Shown here in pieces: positions 20,204 through 28,788 of a stretch of 44,163 nucleotides of DNA. Origin of the DNA: Balamuthia mandrillaris. Lineage: Eukaryota; Discosea; Longamoebia; Balamuthiidae. The stretch's first letter is position 1. The number at the start of each line of letters is the position of its first letter. The notes under the pieces are model-generated. The model searched no databases. It saw only the letters and a program-made list of their open reading frames with translations, and was not told the DNA's origin. The DNA is taken from NCBI GenBank assembly GCA_031835245.1, contig JAVKOQ010000395.1, positions 1 through 44,163 on the forward strand, in the 5' to 3' direction. The translations under genes and the position numbers were made by a program.

Positions 20204-20986
20204 TTAGACAGGGTTGTTCAGCAAAGAAGCAGTTTCATCCTTGTTCATCTCGAGGGCCTCCTTCGTGTCCTCTTTCTTTTTTGAGGTCTTGCAGCAGGGC
20301 GATGCGGAGAGCAGGAGGCCCACCGAAACCAACAAGCCGATGGTCAATGGCAGCAAGGCCACGATGGCTTGGAAGATCATCTGCCCGTAGAGGCGCCCCA
20401 ACCGCTCCACAAACATCACGCAAAAGCTCGTGGCCGCACCACCCGGCCGCGAGTCGCACGCCCCCTCCGCGTCCTGGTAAAAGGTCTTGCAGTCCTCTCC
20501 GCTGAGCTGAGCCAACACGGCTATTCCCCAAAAGGCCAAGGCGGGCATCAGCACAAAGTACAGAAAGTTGCAGAGAAGGAAGGCCCAGTTAAGCAGAGAG
20601 GCAAGCAAAGGGTTGGTTGGAAAAAGAGAAGAGGAGGATGGAGAAGAACAGGGAAGCAGGTTTTGGAGAAAGGCTTTGGGCGTGGTGTTGGAGGGGAAGG
20701 AGACGACGAAGAGGGGAACGAAGAACATGGCAAGGATGTTGGCGATGAAGGTGGAGGCCACCACGGCGTAGAGGCGGTACTCCGACTCGCATTCCGAGTG
20801 GGCCTTGTCCCGTTGTCGAATAATGACAATCAGGGAGTACACCATCACTGCAAAAAATACAGAGACGAGGTTAGTCCTTTCAACCAACACACCGACTGTG
20901 CTGCTTGGCGGTAACGTACGTGCAATCGTGACGATGAGCTGACCAAGCGCTTTCAGCAAACCAGCCCCGCTATTACTATTACTCAT
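20204..20986 (-). CDS. Four-span membrane protein, tandem paralogue 3
   Basis: Exons 20986-20920 and 20847-20204 encode 236 aa. The start MSNSNSGAGLLKALGQLIVT precedes the conserved phase-1 intron; then YSLIVIIRQRDKAHSECESE, a second span (VASTFIANILAMFFVPLFVV), a third (LYFVLMPALAFWGIAVLAQL), the loop motif ERLGRLYGQMIFQAI, a fourth span (LLPLTIGLLVSVGLLLS), a basic stretch and the tail ETASLLNNPV. The LCQLSRLHGQLIFQ motif of paralogue 1 is here diverged (FVERLGRLYGQMIFQ). A TGTCGACA palindrome lies 188 bp upstream of the ATG. Function unknown. Confidence 0.7.
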   Translation of the reverse strand: MSNSNSGAGLLKALGQLIVTIARTLPPSSTVGVLVERTNLVSVFFAVMVYSLIVIIRQRDKAHSECESEYRLYAVVASTFIANILAMFFVPLFVVSFPSNTTPKAFLQNLLPCSSPSSSSLFPTNPLLASLLNWAFLLCNFLYFVLMPALAFWGIAVLAQLSGEDCKTFYQDAEGACDSRPGGAATSFCVMFVERLGRLYGQMIFQAIVALLPLTIGLLVSVGLLLSASPCCKTSKKKEDTKEALEMNKDETASLLNNPV

Positions 20987-21263
20987 TGCGTGTTTGTTTT
21001 GTTTGTTACTTTACAAAAAAAACTTATTCTTTGTTGGTCAGGTATCCCCTGTTCTTGTGCGAGTTCCTCCTTCCTGGCCTCCTTGAGAGTTCTCCCAACG
21101 AACATTCTCGTTTGTTTTTTTGTTTTGTATTTGAGACCTCTCATTGAAATTAGTTTAACCTGCACTGGTTTTTTGTCGACAAATAGGACCCAAACTCCTC
21201 GCGAACGAATCAAACCATGGTATATTCTTTTTTTTTCTGCAACAAAATTCTTCTTTTCTGCTA
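20987..21263. promoter_or_regulatory. Upstream region of paralogue 3
   Basis: AT-rich noncoding sequence between paralogue 3 and the relic copy, holding the TGTCGACA at 21174-21181. Confidence 0.4.
21174..21181. promoter_or_regulatory. TGTCGACA palindrome
   Basis: Exact copy 188 bp upstream of the ATG of paralogue 3 (20986). Confidence 0.5.
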
Positions 21264-21411
21264 TTAATATCTTTCTTGCAGAGACATGATGGCACGGAGG
21301 TGAGCAGGCATGATGGCGACGGCCAACGGCAATAGAGCCTGTGCATCCATCTGAAATAAAAGGTGCCCATGGAGTCGGGTCAACTGGCACAACGAGGGCC
21401 AGGACTTGCGG
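21264..21411 (-). pseudogene. Relic fragment of a fourth copy of the four-span membrane family
   Basis: On the minus strand a 49-codon open stretch begins RKSWPSLCQLTRLHGHLLFQ and continues LLPLAVAIMPAHL. It closely matches the LCQLSRLHGQLIFQ motif and the start of the fourth span of paralogue 1. It then ends at a stop without the family's tail, and no upstream spans are found. It marks the former end of a longer tandem array, cut by rearrangement next to the Fic remnant. Confidence 0.65.
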
Positions 21412-21967
21412 GCTGCTAAACTTTGATGCTGTATCAGCAAAGAACCTCTCCTCTGATGGTTAGCATTGACTTATAACAGCGCCTCAGAGGTGGTTTGTAG
21501 TTGTTCGAGAGTGATAAGGGAAGTGCTTACGGCCTCAACGTGCATGTTGCAAAGAGGTCCGTAGTTGCCATTGATGGTTGCATCTGAGACAGACTTCATG
21601 TAGGCGATGCGGTGGTGGCGGGAGAATATGGGTGGTGGTAGTACAACGTGTTGCAACACAAGAGCGCTGAGAAGGCGTGCCATGCGTCCATTCCCATCAG
21701 TAAACGGGTGGATATGAACAAAGCGGGTATGAGCGTCGCAGGCCAGATCAAGAGCCTCTCTAACAAGGTTGTTGTTGATGTTAGTCTTCGCTTTGTTTTG
21801 GAGCTGCAGGAGACCGTTTTGTAGCCAGGCCACGTACTCCCGAAAAAGATGAGGAACTTCGCCGGGCATCGGCAACAAGACTTTCTGATGACCTACAGTA
21901 ACAGGATGCTCTCTGAGTCCCATGCTGGGTTCTCTGGTTCCCGTGGTAACAGCCGAATTGACATCGA

Positions 21968-22100
21968 CCAGGAGCTGTGCTGTGAAGGATGTAGTCCTGA
22001 TGACTCCAGCCAGCGGCGGTCGCATAGCGGTCGAACGAGGTCAAAAAGATGTTTGGATCCTCGCTTGGCTTGCCATGGAAGGTCGGCAGCGTTTCTGCGG
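21968..22100 (-). mobile_element. Gag-like LTR retroelement fragment (fossil)
   Basis: A stretch of about 45 codons on the minus strand resembles the start of a retrotransposon gag domain (a F-x-G-x-x-x-E-D block followed by an aromatic/acidic helix and GW). It is only a small piece of an old element lying inside the Fic gene region. Family assignment is by resemblance alone and weak. Confidence 0.35.
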
Positions 22101-22120
22101 TAAGCAGACTCTGCGAATCC

Positions 22121-22433
22121 CTGAAACCACGAGCAGCCCGCATCCACACGCGCAGGAGGAGGGGTTGCTCTGTAAGGGATTCGAAAGTTGAAGCGCATGC
22201 ATCACTTGCAAGAGGTTGCGAACCTCCACCACACTCTCGCCGGTTGCCAGGGTGATGAAATCGGAGGAGAATCCTTCAAATAGCTTCTTGCCTTCGATGA
22301 TCAGGGCTGTTTCGGGAAAAGTTAGCGTGTTGCCTTCGATGCCGGTACTGTGGTATATGTAGGCAGAGAGGAAGGCTCGCTGCTTCGCCTCAGTCCATTG
22401 GCGCGTGTGGATGCGGGCTGCTCGTGGCTTCAG
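22121..22433. repeat. 33-bp inverted repeat, arms 22121-22153 and 22401-22433
   Basis: The two arms are reverse complements at 32 of 33 positions and 247 bp apart. The right arm lies in the Fic coding region; the left arm lies in the inserted middle part. This looks like a copied and inverted patch from local rearrangement. Confidence 0.8.
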
Positions 22434-23083
22434 AGAATTCACAAGTTCTGATGAGAGCGGAACTTGCGAGCATGAGCGCGTAGGAGCGAAGGGTTGAGCG
22501 TAGCGCTTCCAACGAGTAGCGGCGTCCAACTCATCGTCAGTTACTTCAGCGTAAACTTCTCGCACAACTTGGCGTCGCCAAGCCTCGGCTTCCTGAAAGG
22601 CCTGCTTCACCAATTCTCGCCCGTGGTCGTTGGCCTTGTTCCGGGCTTCAGCCACCTCTTTCGCCAGCTGTGAAGCTATTTGCTCCGCTTCGGCTACCCT
22701 TTTCTGAACGTAGAGGAACGCAATGATTGAAACTGCTAAGATGAAGAGCGTGGTGAAGATCATCGATGCTGAAGGCCTGAAGCGCTGGAATATGGCAGCG
22801 CTGAGGGGTTTCATTGCATTAAAAGAAACAGACAAGGATGGTGTGGGTGCTCGTTCTTGTACTGGTGCTTGTAGGGGCGGGTTGGCACAGTTTGCGTCGT
22901 CGGGCTTGGTCTTTTTTCTTCTTCATTGGAATTGGGACCCGGGCTAGAATATGCTGGCGGTCGTCGCTGCTTTCAGCTGCCGTTGGCGCTACAAGGAAGG
23001 GGGAAAAAAAGTAGTGGCAGGAACCTGCCGTGCTCTACACGAAACGCCGCCTGAAAAGAATGGCCTTATTTGGATCTTCCCTT

Positions 23084-23099
23084 ACGTCACGTGTGACGT
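23084..23099. promoter_or_regulatory. ACGTCAC-GT-GTGACGT inverted repeat
   Basis: Two perfect 7-bp arms with a 2-bp spacer, containing two TGACG half-sites of the kind bound by bZIP factors and a central CACGTG E-box/G-box. It lies 53 bp before the ATG at 23152, in promoter position. Confidence 0.45.
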
Positions 23100-23151
23100 G
23101 GCAAGGAGCAACACCCGTCACGGGTCCGGCACCGCGCTCCATTCCATTTGA

Positions 23152-23805
23152 ATGGAGGGGAGCTCCCAGACGAATCTTTTCGAAGAACCAACTTCCATCT
23201 TGAAGGAGGCTTCCAGGGATGGCATTCTGGTTGAAGTTGGTGTTCTTCAGCAGGAAGAGCTGGAACAGCGGATCCTGGAGAAAGAAGACCAGGAATCGAG
23301 AACAACAACATGGAAGGTGGACCTCTGTAGCACTAAACGGTATAACATTTTGGATCCACCGATACTCCACATGGGCATCAAGTTCAACGTTCGACTTGGG
23401 TGCATGGAGGAGTTTTATAATGACCGAACTCGCTATGTTCAAACCGTTACTCTGAGGCCTTGCAAACCCAACATGGAACCACGAAGAAAGTTTGCGTGGA
23501 TTCGAACATCAAGCACTTCCAGTGCTTATGGAGCGACGGCCGAGTTTGAAGACTTTACTGAAGAGGAGAAAAGGAAGATAGAAGCATGGGAAAAGCACAA
23601 AGATTCCTTCATCAAGGTGACCATTACCGGGAAAGATGGCGAAGTCATACAACAGGCAAAAGGCCCGCTGAAAGACTTCGAGAAGATCATCCATAAAGAA
23701 AACGAAGAAGATCTTGGCGAAGAACAATGGAGGATATACGTTGTTACCCTCCCGCCTCCACCCGCTGCCACTGTGGGAACACGGGTCTCAATAAAGGTGT
23801 CTTGA
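23152..23805 (+). CDS. Intronless 217-aa protein of unknown function
   Basis: A single open frame with balanced composition (acidic, Lys-rich, Pro-rich end), starting MEGSSQTNLFEEPTSILKEA. Blocks that look structured include VDLCSTKRYNILDPPILHMG, IKFNVRLGCMEEFYNDR and WRIYVVTLPPPP; residues 120-165 are a Lys/Glu-rich helix. There is no signal peptide or membrane span, and I recognise no family. The frame is free of simple repeats, unlike shadow ORFs here, and has a plausible promoter element upstream. The absence of introns in an intron-rich neighbourhood, and its place within a zone of fossil fragments, leave open a mobile or retroposed origin. Confidence 0.5.
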   Translation: MEGSSQTNLFEEPTSILKEASRDGILVEVGVLQQEELEQRILEKEDQESRTTTWKVDLCSTKRYNILDPPILHMGIKFNVRLGCMEEFYNDRTRYVQTVTLRPCKPNMEPRRKFAWIRTSSTSSAYGATAEFEDFTEEEKRKIEAWEKHKDSFIKVTITGKDGEVIQQAKGPLKDFEKIIHKENEEDLGEEQWRIYVVTLPPPPAATVGTRVSIKVS

Positions 23806-24049
23806 AGAAGAACACTGTGGCCAGCGTTGCCAGTTTAACACCAAAGTGCGCCGATCACCGCCATGTGAGCAAACGTGGGAGACTTGGATGGTGGGGCAGC
23901 TGCCAGTTCTCCTGACCGTACCTCTGAAGAGCGCTTCCAAGAAGGATGATAGCGTTACGTTAGATACTCACGTAGGTCACCCATACCGTTCCAGGCCAAA
24001 GGTTTGACCATCATCATGGGCTGCCAAGATCGCGAACGGAGTGGGGATA
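23806..24049. other. Intergenic, possibly degraded coding sequence
   Basis: GC-balanced sequence without an open frame of note, continuous in character with the fossil fragment that follows. No feature is supported. Confidence 0.3.
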
Positions 24050-24240
24050 CCTGCCAATACGACCCAAGCAAACTATACACCCTATCAAGACGGGGTTAGC
24101 CTCTCGAGCAACTGAGAAGCTCGAGACAGTGCATACGGACATGCAGACGTCATCGGCGGATGCAGTTACTTCATCACCTCGAAGGCTCGGGGGCCCCGTG
24201 AAGGTGAAGACGCGCCGGGCTATAACAGAACCGCTTCATT
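24050..24240 (+). mobile_element. Ty1/copia integrase-like fragment (fossil)
   Basis: A stretch resembling the linker into the integrase core of copia-type polyproteins (SRATEKLETVHTDM, where family members read R-A-x-x-P-L-E-L-V-H-x-D). It is a short, old, broken piece; no LTRs, reverse transcriptase or other parts are seen nearby. Confidence 0.5.
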
Positions 24241-24600
24241 GCAGGAAGGGAAAAAATAAATTATAATACAAAAGAATTTCAACTTACAGTATTTACTGTT
24301 CGGCTCTATTCACAACAGTTTCTCTGATTCTTCTCGCTTCGGCCTCCTCCTTCATCTTCTTTTATAATACAAAAAAAAAAAAAAGCACGAAATGTCGACA
24401 TATAATAAAACGAAAGGAAAACAGCGGTGAAAGCCGAAGAAAAGAGGAGAAGCGGAAGCAGAAGCAGAGAGAGGAGAGAGAGAGGCACACACACTCCAAA
24501 GGGAAGCCTTCCACCACTACCGCTGCCACTCACGACACGTACACGTAACGTACTAGTGTTACCACACAACAACAAACAACAACAACAAAAAAAATAACGA
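24241..24600. promoter_or_regulatory. Upstream region of the TMEM14-family gene
   Basis: Noncoding, with an A-run at 24371-24384, TGTCGACA at 24393-24400, and a CA/AAC-rich 5' leader directly before the ATG. Confidence 0.5.
24393..24400. promoter_or_regulatory. TGTCGACA palindrome
   Basis: Exact copy 201 bp upstream of the TMEM14-family ATG. Confidence 0.5.
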
Positions 24601-25763
24601 ATGAGTATCGAAGAGGCAGTGCCGACCTACGCCTTGGGCGCCCTCGTGGCTGGGGGCGGTATCATGGGCTTCAAAAAAGCCCGCTCGTGGCCTAGGTTTG
24701 TTTTCTCTCTCTCTCTCTCTCTACTTCTTCTTCTCTTTTTTTTTTTGGTTAATAGTGTTTTCAAAAAAAAAAAAGCCTTATTTCAGGGCTTGGCTTTGGC
24801 ACCTTGTTTGTGCTCAGCGGAGAGCTGATGAGAAAGCCAGAGTCGGCCACTACTGGCAAAGTTACTTCCTTTGGTTTGTTTCCCTTTTTTCTTTTTCTTT
24901 TATTTTGGGCGCTTTTGCTTCTTCATGTTCGTCTTGTTGTTTTTCTTCTCCTCCGTCTTGCTTCTTCTTCTTGTTCTTCATGTTCTCCTTCTTCTACTTC
25001 TTCTTGTTCTTGTTCTTCTTCTTCTTCTTCTTCTTCTTCTTCTTCTTCTTCTTCTTCTTCTTTTTCTGCTTGTGCTTCTTCTTCGTTCTTCTTGTTCTTG
25101 TTCTTGTTCTTGTTCTTGTTCTTGTTCTTGTTCTTGTTCTTCTTCTTCTTCTTCTTCTTCTTCTTCTTCTTCTTCTTGCTTCTGCTTCTTCTGATCCATT
25201 TTAACGTACGGCCATTGAAAGCCTCGTCTATCCTGCTGACAAGCGCCATGTACCAACGCTTCACCAAGACAAGAGCGCTCTTCCCAGCGGGAGCCATGTG
25301 CGGTCTCGGCGTGGTGGCCACCGTCTACCACGGCAACCTCTTCTTCCCCGAGGGCCAAGGGCTTCGTTACCTGGCCGGCAAGGCCAGAAAGGACGGACGT
25401 CTGGAAGAGGTCCGACTGGAAGCCTCCAGGACGCATCATTTGGATGCCAAGCACAAAGAAAGGGCGGGGGAGGAGCTGGAGGAGAACGAGCTGGCGATGG
25501 AAGAGGTGGACGAAGAGGCGGAGAGAGCGATGAGGAGCCATGAGAAGCTTGTGGCCAACAAGTTGTCCCCATCGTCATCCACGACAAGCAGCCATTTCAC
25601 CTCTTCTCCTCATCCTAAGGAGGTGGCAACGAGCCAAGACGACGATGTGGAAGAGGACGCCTCGTCGCCCTCGACCTCCTCCACAACGGTCGCAACGACC
25701 ATCACCACCGATGCTCAAAAGAACGACCACAACAAAGAAGAGGACGAGGAGGAGGACGACTAA
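24601..25763 (+). CDS. TMEM14-family membrane protein with long acidic C-terminal tail
   Basis: Exons 24601-24695, 24776-24873 and 25222-25763 give 244 aa. The acceptor at 24775 (after an A-run) is chosen because it restores SWPSLISGLGFGTLFVLSG, the second TMEM14 block. The first block is TYALGALVAGGGIMGFKKA and the last AMYQRFTKTRALFPAGAMCG. TMEM14 proteins are small (~110 aa) membrane proteins of mitochondria and plastids, linked to porphyrin or fatty-acid transport. Here about 130 extra residues follow the membrane core, Glu/Asp/Ser/Thr-rich and ending in an acidic cluster. The third exon is preceded by a ~230-bp (TTC)n/(TTCTTG)n intron tract. Confidence 0.8.
24960..25190. repeat. (TTC)n/(TTCTTG)n tract in TMEM14-family intron 2
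   Basis: TTC and TTCTTG units on the sense strand between the donor at 24874 and the acceptor at 25221. Confidence 0.9.
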
Positions 25764-25847
25764 CAGGAAGAATGATCATTCGTTCGAACCTCGCTGTGGA
25801 TAAAAAAACAACTAGCAAAGATAAACGCTCGTCTGTTTGCTCTCTTT

Positions 25848-27906
25848 TCAAAGCTGCTCGTCACCAAAGATGGTGCCGACGTTGCGCGCGGCCAGCACCA
25901 TTTGGTCGGTGAGCGGGTCCACCAGCTTTTGCTTCCTCATGTTGCTGGTGATGGGCACTGCCACCACTTCTGTTCCCCTCAGCGACACCATTTGTCCGTA
26001 TTTACCTGGTGTTGTCGTTGGGTTTTGCTGCTTGTTAGTTTTGATCTTTTCTGTTCTCGTCATCGCTTTGCGCGTTTGCTTCTGTGTCTTTGTCTTTTCT
26101 TTCTGTTGGTTTGTTTGTTTTTGTTTTTGGGGAGAAAAGGAACCTTGGACAGCCAACAAGGCGGCAAGAGAGCCATACTTGGTGGCAAGTATGCGATCGT
26201 AGGAGGATGGGCTGCCTCCTCGCTGCGTGTGGCCGAGCACAGTGACCCTGGCCTCCAAATCGGTGTGCGCCTCGATCTGCTCGGCCACATACTTGCCGAC
26301 ACCGCCCAGGCGAAGCTTGTCGTTCAGCCGTTCGTTCTCCTCTTGGGCGATTTGGCCGCCGCTGGGGAGGACCGCACCCTCTGCCACACATACCAGCGAG
26401 TAGCGTTTGCTTCCTTTCGATCTTTGAAAAGAAGGAAGAAAAGAAATGATAAAGGGTAGAAAGAAGAAAAGAAGGGAATAAATAAATGAAATGGCAGCAA
26501 GCAAGGGAGAGAACCTGTTTTCAAGTGCTTTGAAAAGAGTCTCCCACGACCACTTAATCTCAGGAATCAATATAACATTGGCACCTTTGCAACAACAACG
26601 CCAACACAAACAATCAACAAACTAATAGAGAAGCAACCAAAAAAAATGAGTTTTTAAAAAAAAAGTACCTCCAGCCAAACCAGCAGCCAACGCGATCCAA
26701 CCGGCGTTCCGGCCCATCACTTCCACCACCATCACTCGATGATGGCTGAATGCAGTCGTATGCAATCTATCCAACGCAGAAGTTACTACAGACACTGCAC
26801 TGTCAAATCTATTGTTCACCGTTACCACAATTGTGTGGATGAGCAGAGAATAGAAATAAGAGAGATGAAAGATCAGCAATGAGAGACGAGAACGCGAAGA
26901 AGGAAAGAGATAGAGGAAGCCAAGCGCACAAAGAGAAACGTAGAACTACAACAGATTAGAAGCAAATGATCATTACCCAAAAGTCTGGTCCGTGCAAGCA
27001 AGGTCATTGTCAATAGTCTTGGGCACGCCAATCACGTTGATGCCGGCTTGGCTGAGGGTATGAGCAATGGACATGGTGCCATCGCCTCCCACGCAGATCA
27101 AGCAGTCCAGCCGCAGCTTCTTGTACGTCTCCACAGCCTTGGCCACCACGTTCTCTTGCAGAGGAAATCCAAAATGACCTCTGTTGGTTGTACCTTTGTT
27201 GTGGTGGGATTGGATGGTTAGATCACATGCTGGCATGAACAAAGCAAGAAAGGCAGAGGACGAAGGAGGGAAACCAAGAAGCATGGAAAAGACACAGAAC
27301 GAGAAGAGAGAGAAAGAAAGACTAAAGGAGAGAACCTAGAAGAAGAAGAAAAAGAAGAAGAACAAGAAGAACAAGAACAAGAACAAGAACAAGAACAAGA
27401 ACAAGAACAAGAACAAGAAGAAGAACAAGAACAAGAAGAAGAAGAAGAACCAGAACAAGAAGAGAGATAAAAGACAAGAGACAAGTGCAACGATACCAAG
27501 GATAGTGCCTCCCATGTTATAAATGTCAGACACGTCCCTCATGTTGAGGTGCTCATAGGCTTCTTCCCAAAGACCTCAGTTTTATGTTAAAGGGGAGGGA
27601 TTGAGCATTTTGTTCGATGGAAGGAAACAACACCATCCTACCTTCAAACCCGTCCTTGAAGCCAAAGAGGTCAGCGTCGTGAGAGGAACAGGTCAGGCAA
27701 GCAGCCCTTATGACGGCGTTCAAGCCGGGACAGTCGCCTCCACCTGTGAGGATGCCTATTCTCTTCCTCGGTCCTTCTTTCTTGCTGCCACTGCCATCAT
27801 GATGTGTGCTGTGTTGCTGTGCTGGGCGGATGGGCATGCCTGTGATGACCTGTGCTGCTGCTACTGCCCCGCTACAAGGCGACTTTTCTGACTCTGGAAT
27901 CTCCAT
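25848..27906 (-). CDS. 6-phosphofructokinase
   Basis: Committed step of glycolysis, fructose 6-phosphate to fructose 1,6-bisphosphate. Seven exons: 27906-27642, 27574-27497, 27193-26977, 26808-26669, 26584-26515, 26421-26144 and 26005-25848 (1206 nt, 401 aa). Motifs: [19 protein letters not shown] (nucleotide loop), [32 protein letters not shown], the catalytic [40 protein letters not shown] and [16 protein letters not shown]. The residue after GGD is Gly (GGDG) rather than the Asp common in pyrophosphate-dependent enzymes, pointing to ATP as donor. The single-domain length fits the non-duplicated group rather than the double-length fungal/animal type. The first ~45 residues are a polar extension. 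Two TGTCGACA copies lie 107 and 164 bp upstream. Confidence 0.92.
27340..27465. repeat. (GAACAA)n/(GAA)n tract in PFK intron 2
   Basis: On + it is GAACAA and GAA; on the sense strand TTCTTG and TTC. Lies between the donor at 27496 and the acceptor at 27194. Confidence 0.9.
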
Positions 27907-28012
27907 CTGCGCGACACTTCAGCGAGTGGAGGGCCTCCTGCTACTCTTTTTGTTTGTGACAACAAAGACCTCTTTTTGTTTTTCTTTTGGCCAAACAAAA
28001 AATCAGAAATTT

Positions 28013-28020
28013 TGTCGACA
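28013..28020. promoter_or_regulatory. TGTCGACA palindrome
   Basis: Exact copy 107 bp upstream of the PFK ATG (27906). Confidence 0.55.
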
Positions 28021-28069
28021 ACACATTAAATCTAGATGAGATTTCTACAAACTTTCTATGAATTTCACA

Positions 28070-28077
28070 TGTCGACA
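28070..28077. promoter_or_regulatory. TGTCGACA palindrome
   Basis: Exact copy 164 bp upstream of the PFK ATG, 57 bp (centre to centre) from the copy at 28013. Confidence 0.55.
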
Positions 28078-28386
28078 CGGCGGAACGCATGACGACATGA
28101 AATAAATGCGCTCTCACCTGTTGAAAAGGAACTTGAGAGGAGAGCGCTCGAGTAACGCAAGAAGACCTCAAGGGAAAAACTTGAACTTTGAAAACAAAAA
28201 ACTGGCGAGACGTCGAACAGTTCTGTAATGTGGAAGGACACATTCCAAACAAAAAAAAGAAGGAAGAATATATATGTCTGAAAAAAAACTGTTATTGCCG
28301 CTGTCTCTACAGGGAGAATGCAAAAGAACTTTTGAGGACAGTCGCTATCAACTGAGAGTGTTTCACAGAAAGAGGAGAGGAAAGGT

Positions 28387-28788
28387 TTAGAACCAAGAGA
28401 AAGGGGAAAGAGATCCTGCTGCGGAGTCGTCTCTGGAGTTCTCGCTGGAGTCCATGTCTTCAGAGGCGTTGCTGCTATCCTTGCTCTGAGAGCCGTCATA
28501 GCCGTCAGAGCCATCAGCACCATCATCACCATCATCGCCATCAGCTCCATCGGCTCCATCAGTGCCGTCAGTGCCGTCAGTTTCATCAGATCCGTCAGTT
28601 CCATCCATACTATCAGAGCCATCCATGCCATCACCTCCATCGCCATAGCCGTCGGAACCGTCGCCGTAACCAGAGCAGTAGTCGCGCCCTATGACGTGTC
28701 CTTGGGTAGTCCGTTGAATGGGCTCAGCGCAGATCATTGAAATGGCGACCATGAGGCAGGTTACAAACAAAACGGTGCTCAACTTCAT
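28387..28788 (-). CDS. Secreted Asp/Gly-repeat protein
   Basis: Intronless, 133 aa. An N-terminal signal peptide (MKLSTVLFVTCLMVAISMIC, cleavage probably near Cys-Ala-Glu) is followed by a low-complexity body of Gly-Asp-Gly-(Ser/Met/Tyr) and Thr-Asp-Gly / Ala-Asp-Gly triplets over about residues 40-105. A Ser/Asp/Glu-rich tail ends in SLSPFSWF. Repeated acidic D-G-x units resemble calcium-binding or mineral/wall-associated extracellular repeats. Role unknown; cell-surface or cyst-wall deposition is a guess. The repeat unit is 9 nt (xxx-GAC/GAT-GGx) and could expand by slippage. Only two Cys remain near the predicted cleavage site and YCSGY. Confidence 0.65.
   Translation of the reverse strand: MKLSTVLFVTCLMVAISMICAEPIQRTTQGHVIGRDYCSGYGDGSDGYGDGGDGMDGSDSMDGTDGSDETDGTDGTDGADGADGDDGDDGADGSDGYDGSQSKDSSNASEDMDSSENSRDDSAAGSLSPFSWF

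Larger units (their letters stand above)
21471..22814 (-). pseudogene. Fic-domain (AMPylase-type) gene, apparently interrupted
   Basis: Fic enzymes usually transfer AMP to target proteins; eukaryotic FICD acts on the chaperone BiP in the ER. From the ATG at 22814 the N-terminus has a membrane segment (MIFTTLFILAVSIIAFLYV), a Lys/Glu/Ala coiled coil, and the inhibitory-helix motif STGIEGN of the (S/T)xxxE(G/N) type. The 3' part holds the catalytic signature HPFTDGNGRMARLL and runs to the stop at 21471. Layout (single N-terminal membrane span, inhibitory helix before the Fic core) resembles FICD, without a visible TPR pair. The middle (about 21.97-22.2 kb) is occupied by unrelated sequence, including a gag-like fragment and one arm of a 33-bp inverted repeat. 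The gene looks broken once by insertion or rearrangement, although an unrecognised intron is an alternative. Confidence 0.6.
27907..28386. promoter_or_regulatory. PFK upstream region and 3' flank of the Asp/Gly gene
   Basis: 480 bp without a supported gene, holding two TGTCGACA copies (28013, 28070). Sense-strand PFK promoter sequence is expected here. Confidence 0.5.

Noticed and set aside
20369-20914. 181-aa plus-strand ORF across paralogue 3
   Set aside because: Gly/His/Arg-rich antisense shadow of the membrane protein gene.
24923-25541. Lys/Glu-rich minus-strand ORFs
   Set aside because: Shadow of the TTC tract and of the TMEM14 third exon.
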